Of a DNA stretch of 64,000 nt, positions 52,651 through 61,612 are shown piece after piece. The DNA comes from Parapedobacter soli (lineage in GTDB: Bacteria; Bacteroidota; Bacteroidia; Sphingobacteriales; Sphingobacteriaceae). The notes below the pieces were generated by a model, which made no database searches, was not told where the DNA came from, and saw only the letters and a list, made by a program, of their open reading frames with translations. Position 1 is the first letter of the stretch; every line of letters starts with the position of its first letter. The stretch spans positions 347 through 64,346 of the forward strand of contig NZ_JAMXAY010000024.1 in the NCBI RefSeq assembly GCF_025460835.1. The letters are read 5' to 3'. A program made the position numbers and the translations under genes.

Positions 52651-54347
52651 CCCGGCTGCACGGCCCGGTTACTACGTCGTCCTTGGAATAGCAGGGCGAA
52701 TAATACTACACCGAGGCAACCAACTAAATTGAGCCAAAGAAAAGCCATGACATCAAACCACCATAGCGAGACAACCATGATTTCCGTGACAATGGCAGCC
52801 GCTAGTACGGCCCGGCCCCCAGCACGTTTGATGTAGAAAGCCACAATGAATATACCGAGAATGGTGCCATAGAACAGTGAGCCTAATATATTCACAGCTT
52901 CCAACAAATTACCCAACTTGCTTGCATAAAGGGCGATGGCTACGCAGAACACCCCCCACACTAGCGTAAACGCCCGGGATGCTGAGAGGTATCCCCGCTC
53001 GGTGCCTGTCTTGCTTACGAATCGTTTGTAGATATCGATAACCGTGGTGGAGGCCAACGAATTAATTGCACTTGCCGTTGCACCCATGGAAGCCATGAAT
53101 ACGATGGCAACAAGCAGGCCGATGAGCCCCCGCGGAAAATTCTCTGTGACGAAAGTCAGGAAGATATAATTATTGTCGTTGGTATCGGCAAGGGCGTCGT
53201 TTTTTTGCATCAGCGCCACCAGGTCGCCGCGGATTTCCTTGGCACGTGCATCAGCATCCTTTAGTTGTATCCGCACATCGGATATTACGGCTTCATCCTC
53301 GCGGTCCAGCGCCGCTGTAAGCCGATGGATCTGCTCCTGTTTCTTGTTGAAGACTTGCTGGTGTTCGGCTTTCAGTTCCTCCACTTGTGCTGCGTAGCTG
53401 CTCTGTTCGATTTTGTGGAGCTCATACTTATTGAAGAAGATAGGCGGATTGTTGTATTGGTAGAAAGCAAATACAAGTATGCCGATGAGTAGAATGGAAA
53501 ACTGCATAGGTACCTTCAACAAGCCGTTCATCAACAGGCCTATCCGGCTGTCGCGGATGGATGAACCGGTGAGGTAGCGGCCAACCTGGCTCTGATCGGT
53601 ACCAAAATATGATAGCTGCAGGAAAAACCCACCAATGAGTCCGCTCCAAAGGGTATATTGGTTGTTCCAGTCAAATGAGAGGTCGATAGCGTTGGCCTTA
53701 CCTGATTTGCCCGCAATATGCAACGCTTTTACCAAGCCGATGTCTTGGGGTAGCATGTAAACTACGAGAACCCCTGCAGTGACCAATCCACCGAAAATAA
53801 TGGCCATCTGTAGCAGTTGGGTATATGATACGGCTTTCGTGCCGCCATAAACCGTATAAAGGACAACAAGTGTACCGATGAATAGCGTGGTATATACAAC
53901 GTTGATCTGCAATATACTGGATAGGATGATGGAAGGCGCATAGATGGTAATACCCGTTGACAGGCCCCGCTGGATGAGGAAAAGGAATGCGGTGAATGCG
54001 CGTGTACGGACATCAAAGCGTTTCTCCAAGAACTCATAGGCGGTAAATACCCGTAATCGATGGAAAATGGGCACGAAAGAGATGCTCAGCACAATCATGG
54101 CTATCGGTAGGCCGAAATAGAACTGGACGAAGCTCATGCCGGAGGAGTATGCAAGCCCCGGGGCAGAAAGGAATGTGATGGCACTGGCCTGGGTGGCCAT
54201 TACCGACAGGCCTACATGGTACCACGGCAGTGATTTATTGCCCAACAAATACCCGTCGATATTACGGATGCCCTTGCTTTTATAGATACCGTAGGAGACG
54301 ATGAGAAGCAGGGTGCAGAACAGGACAATCCAATCCGTTGTACTCAT
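52647..54347 (-). CDS. Sodium:solute symporter family protein with coiled-coil insertion
   Basis: A 566-residue SSS-family transporter with about 13 membrane helices. Family features include GNKSLPWYHVGLSVMATQ, TVYGGTKAVSYTQLLQ and GSLFYGTILGIF. Between two helices near residues 325-420 lies a soluble, highly charged coiled coil (EELKAEHQQVFNKKQEQIH and following), longer than in typical SSS proteins. Substrate unknown. I start it at 54347 (MSTTDWIVLF), where its ATG overlaps the stop of a 39-residue membrane protein gene. It ends the PIG-L operon, which suggests uptake of a product of that enzyme. Confidence 0.88.
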   Translation of the reverse strand: MSTTDWIVLFCTLLLIVSYGIYKSKGIRNIDGYLLGNKSLPWYHVGLSVMATQASAITFLSAPGLAYSSGMSFVQFYFGLPIAMIVLSISFVPIFHRLRVFTAYEFLEKRFDVRTRAFTAFLFLIQRGLSTGITIYAPSIILSSILQINVVYTTLFIGTLVVLYTVYGGTKAVSYTQLLQMAIIFGGLVTAGVLVVYMLPQDIGLVKALHIAGKSGKANAIDLSFDWNNQYTLWSGLIGGFFLQLSYFGTDQSQVGRYLTGSSIRDSRIGLLMNGLLKVPMQFSILLIGILVFAFYQYNNPPIFFNKYELHKIEQSSYAAQVEELKAEHQQVFNKKQEQIHRLTAALDREDEAVISDVRIQLKDADARAKEIRGDLVALMQKNDALADTNDNNYIFLTFVTENFPRGLIGLLVAIVFMASMGATASAINSLASTTVIDIYKRFVSKTGTERGYLSASRAFTLVWGVFCVAIALYASKLGNLLEAVNILGSLFYGTILGIFIVAFYIKRAGGRAVLAAAIVTEIMVVSLWWFDVMAFLWLNLVGCLGVVLFALLFQGRRSNRAVQPG

Positions 54348-54463
54348 CCAAAGTATTGGGTAAATAAGTAAAACAGAAGAATTAACACCAATAACCAGCC
54401 GACTACGATCCAATAGAAACGCTTCCAGCTGCGGACGAAAGGGGGTAACCGGTTATCGGTCAT
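54344..54463 (-). CDS. 39-residue single-helix membrane protein
   Basis: A 40-codon frame reading MTDNRLPPFVRSWKRFYW and then one strongly hydrophobic helix (IVVGWLLVLILLFYLF). The stop codon overlaps the symporter start as ATGA and its first 11 bases overlap the end of the upstream 66-residue gene, so translational coupling is likely. Small single-helix partners of SSS transporters are known in other bacteria; that this one is a symporter accessory subunit is inference. Confidence 0.65.
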   Translation of the reverse strand: MTDNRLPPFVRSWKRFYWIVVGWLLVLILLFYLFTQYFG

Positions 54464-54653
54464 GCTCACGGCCATTGAGCAGCGCGCCGACGAAAAAGCC
54501 GGCAAACAGCAGCCCTAACACGGCACCGATGATGGCGCCGAGGAAGCCCTCTTGGGCTAGCACGCCGGTCAAACCGCCAAATACGGCACCAAGCAAATAA
54601 AAATATCCGCCGATGTTTTTTCCAGTAGGTTGTTCTTCGATGTGTTTTTCCAT
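54453..54653 (-). CDS. Small glycine-rich membrane protein
   Basis: A 66-residue protein with two adjoining hydrophobic helices of the glycine-zipper style (GYFYLLGAVFGGLTGVLA and FLGAIIGAVLGLLFAGFFVGALL) and polar ends. No family recognised. It lies 12 bases after the PIG-L gene and overlaps the 39-residue gene, inside one leftward operon. Confidence 0.65.
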   Translation of the reverse strand: MEKHIEEQPTGKNIGGYFYLLGAVFGGLTGVLAQEGFLGAIIGAVLGLLFAGFFVGALLNGREHDR

Positions 54654-54665
54654 ATCAATGTCCGT

Positions 54666-57107
54666 TTAATCAGTGGGTTTTGCTAGCAAATTTACGAATA
54701 ATCTGTATGCTCCGGGCACACCGGCAGGCAATTGCCTGAAAAAAGCGAGCGATGTATAAACAAAGTTACCTTTGCCATAGGTGGTGGCGATCAGCGAGCC
54801 ATCACCAGGTGTCTCGCCCGGGTCGGCCATCAGCAGTGGTCTATCGTATTTTTCGGCGGCATTCCCTACGAAGTAGAGGCCGCGTTCCTGCACCCAGCCT
54901 TCGAAATCAGCCTGGGTGATGGTGTTCGGGTAATTCAATATTCGACTGTCGGGGCGGTGTATCTCGATGGGGGCAGTCTCATCGGTAACGCGGAACCGGC
55001 TCAGCTCGAATGGATAGGGGCCGATGGTTGACGTCTGTAAGCCGTTACTCACGTTATACTGTACGACGAGCGTTCCGCCCGCACTGACGTAGTCCAGCAG
55101 GTGGGGTTGCATGTGTTGTATCCGTTTATTCACGTTGTAGAGGCGTACACCGGTGACGATAGCGTCATACTGCGAAAGGGTGCCCGATAATACATCCTGT
55201 TCGTTCAAGACGGTAACTCGCAGGCCAATCTCCCGCAGAGCATCGGGGATCAGGTCGCCAGCCCCAGGCAGATAACCGATGTGTTTGGCCGATACATTCG
55301 TTTCTACCTTGCTGAGGCGGGCCTTGGCTGCGGGAAACCAGGTGATTTTGGGGATATGGTCGTAGCTGATCGATCGGAGGCCCCGGGCCGCTTCTACCCC
55401 ATCGGAATACTCCAGTACGATGGCCAGTGAGTCGGTCAGCGAGGGGCTTTCTGCCGGATAGATGGTAATGGATGCGGCAATTTCCGTGGCCTTGGCAGAA
55501 AACCGCAAGGGTATACGACTGGGCTCTGCCCGCCAGCCTTGAGGCAGCTTTAACTGTGCGGTGGCGGAAATCTCATCCGGTGTATGGGATGTAAAGCGCA
55601 ATTCGATATGCTTGGGAGCCATGCCGGTGAAAACAAGTGCCCGTTGGCCAATATTGGCTGTTATACGGGGCGCGGTAGCGAGGGGCTCGTATACTTCGCC
55701 CCGTACAGGGTGCGTATACTTATAAACAATAGGGCGCTCGAAAGCCAATTCTTTCCCGTTGATGGTCAATGTAATTGAGGTTGTCGGAGCGTCACTATTA
55801 CCCGGCCTTCCTACATCCCCCCTATTAGCCACCGCAAAGCGGCCAAGAGCTGGCGGCTGCTGTAACCAATAAGGTTGTGTGATGGCGGCCGCCATAAATG
55901 GTGTGGACTGCTCATACGGTTCGTTGAATGGCAGGAGGTGACTGCCAACAGCCACTTCTACATTGGGACGCCTTACAATATAGGTGGTGTTTATTGTGGT
56001 CTGCTCGCCGACAGCAAGCAACGGCACTGGGGCGTAACTCTCAAACCAGATACCCCCGCAGGCGAGGATCAGGTCCTTTATTTCGGCAGCTTTGAAATCT
56101 TTCCAATAGTCGTCTTTAATTTTGGAAACCAATTCTAATAAATGCAATAAGCTACTGATTGATCTTTCGGGGTGTGCCATGTCAAATTGCTGGTCGATTT
56201 CGGTGATTAAACGGGCAATGTCCTCGCCCCCCGCAATACGTGACCAAGAAGTTTCGATACCTTCGAAGAGCGCCTTTTCGGGGGCATCTCCCGCTAAGAC
56301 TTCAAAACGCTCCACGATGTTTCCCCGCTGGCGAGCAGCCCCAAAGCCTTGGCTCTTGTGATTGGTGCGGCTTTCGGCAGCAATTTCTCCATACGACTCG
56401 CCGATGAGCGGGTTATAGTCGCCAATATTGATGAGCAGGTGGCTTGATGACGGCTGGGATCCCTGGAAGAAGCTGGAAGTATTCCAGAGTAAGCGCTTTG
56501 GCTGCCAGGGGGATACTGCGGTGAGTTGTTCCGGAAAACGAGAGGGGTCTGCTGCAGCTTCAAATGCTTCGATGGCTAGCTGAGCCGATGCCTGGTGATG
56601 CCCGTGGCCGGCACGCTGATCGGGTGGGAAGCGGGTGATGATAACATCCGGCTTGAACTTGCGGATTACCCACACAGCATCAGCGAGGATATTTTCGCGT
56701 CCCCAGATGTGGAATGTTTCTTCGGCTGTTTTCGAGAAGCCGAAGTCGATCGCAGACGAAAAGAATTGCTCTCCGCCGTCTACTAGCCGCGCGGCGAGCA
56801 GCTCGTTGGTGCGGATGAGTCCAAGTTCTTCTGCTTGTTCCGTACCGATGAGGTTTTGCCCCCCATCGCCCCGTGTCAATGATAGGTAGCCCGTGCGGAA
56901 GTGTTTTTCTTTGGCTAGCCAAGCAATGAGGCGGGTGTTTTCATCGTCGGGGTGTGCAGCGAAGTAGAGTGCCGACCCTAATGTGTTAAGCTTCTTTATT
57001 GCCTGCTTAATCTGACCCGGGTGCTGAGGTAGCTGCGTTTGGGCGGGTGCAAAGAAAGCAATGAAAAGATGCAGGAATATCAAAGATACGACTCGTTTTG
57101 TCTTCAT
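54666..57107 (-). CDS. Large PIG-L family deacetylase, secreted
   Basis: An 813-residue protein with a signal peptide ending near APAQT. The PIG-L/LmbE domain covers about 40-290: ALYFAAHPDDENTRLIAWLA gives the metal-binding HPDDE, and AGHGHHQAS the later His. The middle (about 370-600) is beta-rich, and the end resembles a class I glutamine amidotransferase-like fold (YDAIVTGVRLYNVN, AGGTLVVQYNV). PIG-L enzymes remove N-acetyl groups from sugars. At over 800 residues with a signal peptide it is not BshB-type bacillithiol deacetylase; a role in glycan use is likely. First gene of the symporter operon. Confidence 0.88.
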   Translation of the reverse strand: MKTKRVVSLIFLHLFIAFFAPAQTQLPQHPGQIKQAIKKLNTLGSALYFAAHPDDENTRLIAWLAKEKHFRTGYLSLTRGDGGQNLIGTEQAEELGLIRTNELLAARLVDGGEQFFSSAIDFGFSKTAEETFHIWGRENILADAVWVIRKFKPDVIITRFPPDQRAGHGHHQASAQLAIEAFEAAADPSRFPEQLTAVSPWQPKRLLWNTSSFFQGSQPSSSHLLINIGDYNPLIGESYGEIAAESRTNHKSQGFGAARQRGNIVERFEVLAGDAPEKALFEGIETSWSRIAGGEDIARLITEIDQQFDMAHPERSISSLLHLLELVSKIKDDYWKDFKAAEIKDLILACGGIWFESYAPVPLLAVGEQTTINTTYIVRRPNVEVAVGSHLLPFNEPYEQSTPFMAAAITQPYWLQQPPALGRFAVANRGDVGRPGNSDAPTTSITLTINGKELAFERPIVYKYTHPVRGEVYEPLATAPRITANIGQRALVFTGMAPKHIELRFTSHTPDEISATAQLKLPQGWRAEPSRIPLRFSAKATEIAASITIYPAESPSLTDSLAIVLEYSDGVEAARGLRSISYDHIPKITWFPAAKARLSKVETNVSAKHIGYLPGAGDLIPDALREIGLRVTVLNEQDVLSGTLSQYDAIVTGVRLYNVNKRIQHMQPHLLDYVSAGGTLVVQYNVSNGLQTSTIGPYPFELSRFRVTDETAPIEIHRPDSRILNYPNTITQADFEGWVQERGLYFVGNAAEKYDRPLLMADPGETPGDGSLIATTYGKGNFVYTSLAFFRQLPAGVPGAYRLFVNLLAKPTD

Positions 57108-57140
57108 GGCTTAAATATAGCGGGTTGTCGGTACAAATAC

Positions 57141-57172
57141 AAAAGCCGCCACAATCGATTGTGGCGGCTTTT
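57141..57172. terminator. Bidirectional Rho-independent terminator
   Basis: A perfect 32-base palindrome, AAAAGCCGCCACAATC and its complement, with A-run and T-run at the two ends. It ends the leftward DUF6952 operon (stop at 57344) and lies just upstream of the PIG-L gene. Confidence 0.92.
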
Positions 57173-57343
57173 GCAATTAACAATTAAAAAATCATTCGAT
57201 CCTAAAGCACGTTGCGTAGCTTTAAGAAGTTAACCTTTAACACGGGTAAATATACGATAAAGAAAATAGCAGCGGCCGCGATGGCGGCGGCAAGTTTTCC
57301 ACAAAAACAGCATTTTCCACACGCCCTTTCGGGCGCGTCGCCA

Positions 57344-57604
57344 TCAACCCTTGTCGATGGAGCCCAGCACCCGTTTCATGAATGTATTGAGCGCTTCTTT
57401 TCGATCGGCCCCTGATTTTACCAGCTTATCTACCTCGATAGCACCATACATATTTGAAATAAGCTCGCCGATTACATCCAGTTCTTCATCTTTCAGTGAC
57501 GGGACTTCGGTCAGGGCTTCCAATGTTTCAATGGCCTCGAGGACATAATCTTGGTCGTTTTGCTCGATAAACTCAACCAAGTGTTTAATTATGGGTAACT
57601 TCAT
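57344..57604 (-). CDS. DUF6952 family protein of the peroxiredoxin operon
   Basis: An 86-residue small acidic, all-helical protein (MKLPIIKHLVEFIEQNDQDYVLEAIETLEALTE trend) that I associate with the uncharacterised DUF6952 family found after thioredoxin genes in Bacteroidota. Its first 20 bases overlap the end of the thioredoxin gene, so it is translated with it. Function unknown; redox stress is inferred from context. A perfect terminator follows 172 bases downstream. Confidence 0.75.
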   Translation of the reverse strand: MKLPIIKHLVEFIEQNDQDYVLEAIETLEALTEVPSLKDEELDVIGELISNMYGAIEVDKLVKSGADRKEALNTFMKRVLGSIDKG

Positions 57605-57899
57605 TGAGCAAATCGATTAAAGGGTCGAATTTATTGGTTTGGACCTGGTTGACAAGCTGCCCACCTTTAAAGGCTGCAAAAGTAGGAAGGTTACTTACAT
57701 TTGCAAGCTGCCTGGATTGCGGGAAGCGTTCGGCATCGGCGATGACGAATGGGATCTGCCCGTTTTCTGAAGCCAGTTTTTTGAATTTGGGTTTCATGAT
57801 TTTGCAATTGCCACACCAAGTAGCAGAATATTGCACCAGAACCACATCATTGTCTTTTACGATATCGGCTAGGTTGTCGTTTTCTAATTCTTGTAACAT
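57585..57899 (-). CDS. Thioredoxin family protein
   Basis: A 104-residue thioredoxin-fold protein with active site ATWCGNCKIMKP and cis-proline NLPTFAAF. It reduces disulfides, most likely recycling the peroxiredoxin encoded just upstream. The start is the ATG at 57899 (MLQELENDNL); the 69-base extension of the open frame before it contains no conserved sequence. The CGNC redox pair is a variant of the usual CGPC. Confidence 0.9.
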   Translation of the reverse strand: MLQELENDNLADIVKDNDVVLVQYSATWCGNCKIMKPKFKKLASENGQIPFVIADAERFPQSRQLANVSNLPTFAAFKGGQLVNQVQTNKFDPLIDLLNEVTHN

Positions 57900-58017
57900 C
57901 TTTCTAACTAATTTTAAACTAATAAATGGTCTAGGTCGATACTTTGGAAAGGCCCGTGAGCACTTCATTGAGGTCGTCCACGGGACCTTTGGAAATCAAA
58001 TACCAGCAGGCCGATCG

Positions 58018-58662
58018 TCAGTTCATTGCCGGCTGGCTGGAGAGGTAAGCTGCTACACCATCGCGCGAGGCGTTCATGGCGTCTTTACCTTCTTCCCAGT
58101 TTGCGGGGCATACTTCCCCGAATTTCTGAACATGCGTATACGCATCGATTAGGCGGATGTATTCTTTCACATTGCGGCCCAACGGCATGTCGTTCACACT
58201 CTCGTGGAACACTTTCCCTTCTTCGTCAATGAGGTATGTGGCGCGGAAAGCAACGTTTGATCCCTCAAAGATGGAACCGAACTCTTCGCTTTTCTTTTCT
58301 TCGCCTTCCAATATGCCCAGTATGCGTGAGAGATTACGGTTGGTATCAGCAAGGATGGGATAGGTTACCCCTTCGATGCCCCCATCGTCTTTCGCTGTGT
58401 TTAACCAGGCAAAGTGCACTTCATTGGTGTCGCAAGAAGCACCGATGACCATCGTGTTGCGTTTTTCGAATTCAGGAAGAGCCTCCTGGAATGCATGCAG
58501 CTCGGTAGGGCAAACGAAAGTGAAGTCTTTTGGGTACCAAAATAACAACACCTTCTTTTCCTTCTTTGTGGCTTCCTCGAAAATATTGATAAGCAAGTTA
58601 TCGCCGAGGTAATCAATCGCGTCGACGGTAATGTTTGGGAACTTTTTTCCTGTAAAACTCAT
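58018..58662 (-). CDS. Typical 2-Cys peroxiredoxin (AhpC/Prx1 type)
   Basis: A 214-residue peroxidase that reduces hydrogen peroxide and alkyl hydroperoxides. The peroxidatic Cys is in DFTFVCPTEL and the resolving Cys in GEVCPANWEEG. A thioredoxin gene follows 118 bases later and a DUF6952 gene after that, so thioredoxin, not AhpF, is the likely reductant. A -7 box lies 28 bases upstream of the start; no OxyR-type site could be recognised. Confidence 0.95.
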   Translation of the reverse strand: MSFTGKKFPNITVDAIDYLGDNLLINIFEEATKKEKKVLLFWYPKDFTFVCPTELHAFQEALPEFEKRNTMVIGASCDTNEVHFAWLNTAKDDGGIEGVTYPILADTNRNLSRILGILEGEEKKSEEFGSIFEGSNVAFRATYLIDEEGKVFHESVNDMPLGRNVKEYIRLIDAYTHVQKFGEVCPANWEEGKDAMNASRDGVAAYLSSQPAMN

Positions 58663-58689
58663 AGTTATCTATCCTTAAATTTGTTGCCG

Positions 58690-58697
58690 CAAAGGTA
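58690..58697 (-). promoter_or_regulatory. -7 promoter box TACCTTTG for the peroxiredoxin operon
   Basis: Exact TAnnTTTG on the minus strand, 27 bases before the ATG at 58662. No -33 TTG at the usual spacing, which could mean an activator is needed. Confidence 0.6.
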
Positions 58698-58807
58698 CGG
58701 TTTATTGCAGGGAAGAAGTATCGTTTTTATCAATGTACGATATAAATCATCTATCAGTGCAAACTTTTGATTTTCGGATTACATTTCTATTAATCTATGC
58801 AAAATCG

Positions 58808-58815
58808 TATGTTTG
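58808..58815 (+). promoter_or_regulatory. -7 promoter box TATGTTTG for the tRNA gene
   Basis: TAnnTTTG match ending 12 bases before the mature tRNA 5' end. Confidence 0.55.
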
Positions 58816-58827
58816 CAGGCTGATGTT

Positions 58828-58902
58828 GGCCTCGTAGTTCAACGGATAGAATAGAAGTTTCCTAAACTTTTGATACAGGTTCGATTCCTGTCGAGGCTAC
58901 CA
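58828..58902 (+). tRNA. tRNA-Arg (anticodon CCU)
   Basis: A complete cloverleaf: acceptor GGCCTCG pairs with CGAGGCT (G-U at the end), D stem GTTC/GAAT, anticodon stem GAAGT/ACTTT with loop TTCCTAA, T stem ACAGG/CCTGT with loop TTCGATT, and encoded CCA. The anticodon CCT at 58861-58863 reads AGG arginine codons. It is followed at once by a strong terminator. Confidence 0.95.
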
Positions 58903-58903
58903 T

Positions 58904-58944
58904 ACCGGAAAGGTAAAGACTTTTTTATCCTTTCCGGTTTTTTT
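58904..58944 (+). terminator. Rho-independent terminator of tRNA-Arg
   Basis: A ten-pair perfect stem ACCGGAAAGG/CCTTTCCGGT followed by seven T, directly after the CCA. Confidence 0.92.
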
Positions 58945-59071
58945 ATTTGAAGCGGTAGAACTAACGGCTTCAGCCGCCAAGAGTGACTTCTGTGGAAAGT
59001 TCCAAAAATTGCCAACAAATTGTATCTTGTAAGCGTTTATACTCGTTAGGCATGAAACGGATCGGGCTGTT

Positions 59072-61609
59072 ATGAGAATACGATGCACTGCTTTGAAAGG
59101 AACGCTGCTGATGATGGGGATATTTGTGGTTTCATCGCTTTGGGCACAGCCAACCATTCGAGGGAAGGTGACCGACGCTACCACTGATATGGGTATTTCG
59201 GGGGCCACTGTTTCACTGCCCCACACCGGTAGGGGCACATCGACCGACAGTTTGGGGAATTATGTTCTGCCCTTGGCGGGGAATGCTACCGAGATCCGGG
59301 TTTCAGCCTTGGGCTACAAAACCATTACTAGGATGCTAGACTCATCACGAACCTTGGATGTAGCTCTTGAAGAAGACTTCAGGGCGCTTGATGAAGTGGT
59401 CGTTAGCGGCAAAGCGAGGTACCGAAACCGGGATAATCCAGCGGTTGAGCTTATCCAAAAAGTCATAGCGCATAAAGGAGTGAACCGATTGACCCGGTTT
59501 GACTACGTATCGTTCGATTCATATGAAAAAGTGATGATGGCGGTAGGCAATGTGCCGCGGTTTGTGGCCAACAGCGCGTTGACACGGAACTACCGCTTTG
59601 TATTTGAGAATGTTGATACGACACTGGTGCCGGGACGCCCATTGCTACCTATATACCTGGAAGAAAACAAGTCAAAACAATTCCTACGCCTGCACCCGAA
59701 GGCAACCAAAACCATTATTACAGCTCATAAGAAAACAGAACTGGATGACCGGTATGTGAATAATAACAATATTCAGGCCTATTTCGACTTTATCTATACC
59801 GACGTGGATATCTACGAAAACAACGTGTTAATTTTAAATAAGCCGTTTTTAAGCCCTGTTGCCGACGCTGCACCATTATTCTACAAGTTTTTCATTACAG
59901 ATACAATCTCCATAGCAGAGGGTCAATTTGTTGAACTGACATTCGTGCCAAGAAATGAAACGGATCGGCTTTTTTCGGGAAGGCTACACATTATGTTGGA
60001 TGGTAACTACGGCATACGGCGTGCTGATCTCCGGATAGAGCGGCATGCAAATCTTAATTGGGTGAACAACCTGACGCTATCGATCCGTTTCCACCAAGAC
60101 GATAGCGGCGTGTACCTCCCCGCTTATTCGGATATGAGAATCAACTTTGGACTGGGGGAGAATGATGGGAGCGCTTTCGGCCGGCGGACGATGGTTTACT
60201 CGGGGTACGATACAGGAGCCATTATCCCGGCAGACGTTTTCAGCGGCTTGCAAACAACAAGAGCTGCTGACGCCGATAGGCGTTCAGAGAGGTACTGGGA
60301 TGAGGAGCGGCCGATAGCACTGACTGCCGTGGAGGCAAAAACATACGCTAATCTGGATAGTCTGCAAGACAACCGATCATTCAACCGGACGCTCAAGTTT
60401 GGGTACCTGATCGCACAGAGTTATATATATGCTGGACCGGTGGAGTTTGGCCCCATAGAGCATGCGTACAGTTTTAACGACTTGGAGGGAAACCGCATAC
60501 GGATTGGTGGACGGACAACGCGCGAGCTCTCCGAAAAGTTTTATGCAGAAGCTTATACCGCCTACGGCACCAGTGATAGACAGTTTAAATACTACGGGAG
60601 TGCCGCACATACGCTTAATCGGCGGACGATAGGTGAGTACCCCGCCCATTACATGCAGCTCACTTTTCAGCATGATGCGCGGGAGCCAGGCCAGTTGCTG
60701 GGGTTCCGGAACGGCGACAGCTTCATCCGCTCCTTCCGCAGCGATAAGCAGGATAAATGGAGTTACTTTGACGTGATGAAACTTAGTCACGTTATTGAGT
60801 TTGGAAACCGCCTCATGCTGCAAACGTCGTTTGTAACGCAACGGCAGGACCCCGCTGCAAGCTTGTTTTTCATACCCGCGGGAAACCGCTCCGATACGGT
60901 GCATACACTCCGCACATCGGAAATAGCTTTCGACCTCCGGTGGGCCCCACATGAGGAATTTTTCCAACGTAACCTGGAACGGAAGCCAATCATCAACGGG
61001 TACCCTATTTTCAACCTACGTTACAATATGGGGCTGAAAGGGCTTCTCGGTGGCGAATATAGTTACCATGCACTAAGACTGGACGTGTCAAAACGCATGT
61101 TTTTATCGCAGCTGGGGCTCGCTGATGTTAACTTAGCTACAGGTTATATATTTGGCACCGTACCATTCCCCTTGCTCGACATCCCCTACGCAAGCAGGAC
61201 CTACGCATTGGCAGAGGATGCTTATTCGCTGATGAATGACTTGGAGTTTGTGAACGACCAGTACATCAAGCTGCACATAGAACATCGGCTCCATGGGTTT
61301 ATTTTGAATAAGATTCCACTTTTAAAGCGCCTAAAAGTCCGTGAAGTCGTGGGTTTCAAGCTTCTTTATGGCAATATGAGGCCAGAGAACCGACCGGAGA
61401 ATAACCCGTCGGCTTTTATGCTCCCTACAGCTGGAGACGGCAGTCAAACAACGTTTGTGATGGGACGGAAGCCATATATGGAGGCCAGTGCCGGACTGGA
61501 GAATATTTTGAATGTATTGCGGGTGGAATATGTGCGCCGATTGTCGTACCTTGACCATCCGGATGTGGATAAGGGGGGATTCCGTTTTAGTGTTAAAGTT
61601 GATTTCTAA
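59072..61609 (+). CDS. DUF5686 outer-membrane protein with carboxypeptidase-like regulatory domain
   Basis: An 845-residue protein: signal peptide ending LWAQP, a CarboxypepD-regulatory-like domain at about 28-115 (IRGKVTDATTDMGISGATV, GYKTITRML, LDEVVVSGK), then the long DUF5686 region to the end, whose last 300 residues read as amphipathic beta strands ending FRFSVKVDF, like an outer-membrane barrel. The KVTDATT...LDEVVV arrangement is like the N-terminus of TonB-dependent receptors, but no plug domain is present. Function unknown. Enoyl-CoA hydratase begins three bases later. Confidence 0.88.
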   Translation: MRIRCTALKGTLLMMGIFVVSSLWAQPTIRGKVTDATTDMGISGATVSLPHTGRGTSTDSLGNYVLPLAGNATEIRVSALGYKTITRMLDSSRTLDVALEEDFRALDEVVVSGKARYRNRDNPAVELIQKVIAHKGVNRLTRFDYVSFDSYEKVMMAVGNVPRFVANSALTRNYRFVFENVDTTLVPGRPLLPIYLEENKSKQFLRLHPKATKTIITAHKKTELDDRYVNNNNIQAYFDFIYTDVDIYENNVLILNKPFLSPVADAAPLFYKFFITDTISIAEGQFVELTFVPRNETDRLFSGRLHIMLDGNYGIRRADLRIERHANLNWVNNLTLSIRFHQDDSGVYLPAYSDMRINFGLGENDGSAFGRRTMVYSGYDTGAIIPADVFSGLQTTRAADADRRSERYWDEERPIALTAVEAKTYANLDSLQDNRSFNRTLKFGYLIAQSYIYAGPVEFGPIEHAYSFNDLEGNRIRIGGRTTRELSEKFYAEAYTAYGTSDRQFKYYGSAAHTLNRRTIGEYPAHYMQLTFQHDAREPGQLLGFRNGDSFIRSFRSDKQDKWSYFDVMKLSHVIEFGNRLMLQTSFVTQRQDPAASLFFIPAGNRSDTVHTLRTSEIAFDLRWAPHEEFFQRNLERKPIINGYPIFNLRYNMGLKGLLGGEYSYHALRLDVSKRMFLSQLGLADVNLATGYIFGTVPFPLLDIPYASRTYALAEDAYSLMNDLEFVNDQYIKLHIEHRLHGFILNKIPLLKRLKVREVVGFKLLYGNMRPENRPENNPSAFMLPTAGDGSQTTFVMGRKPYMEASAGLENILNVLRVEYVRRLSYLDHPDVDKGGFRFSVKVDF

Positions 61610-61612
61610 AGA

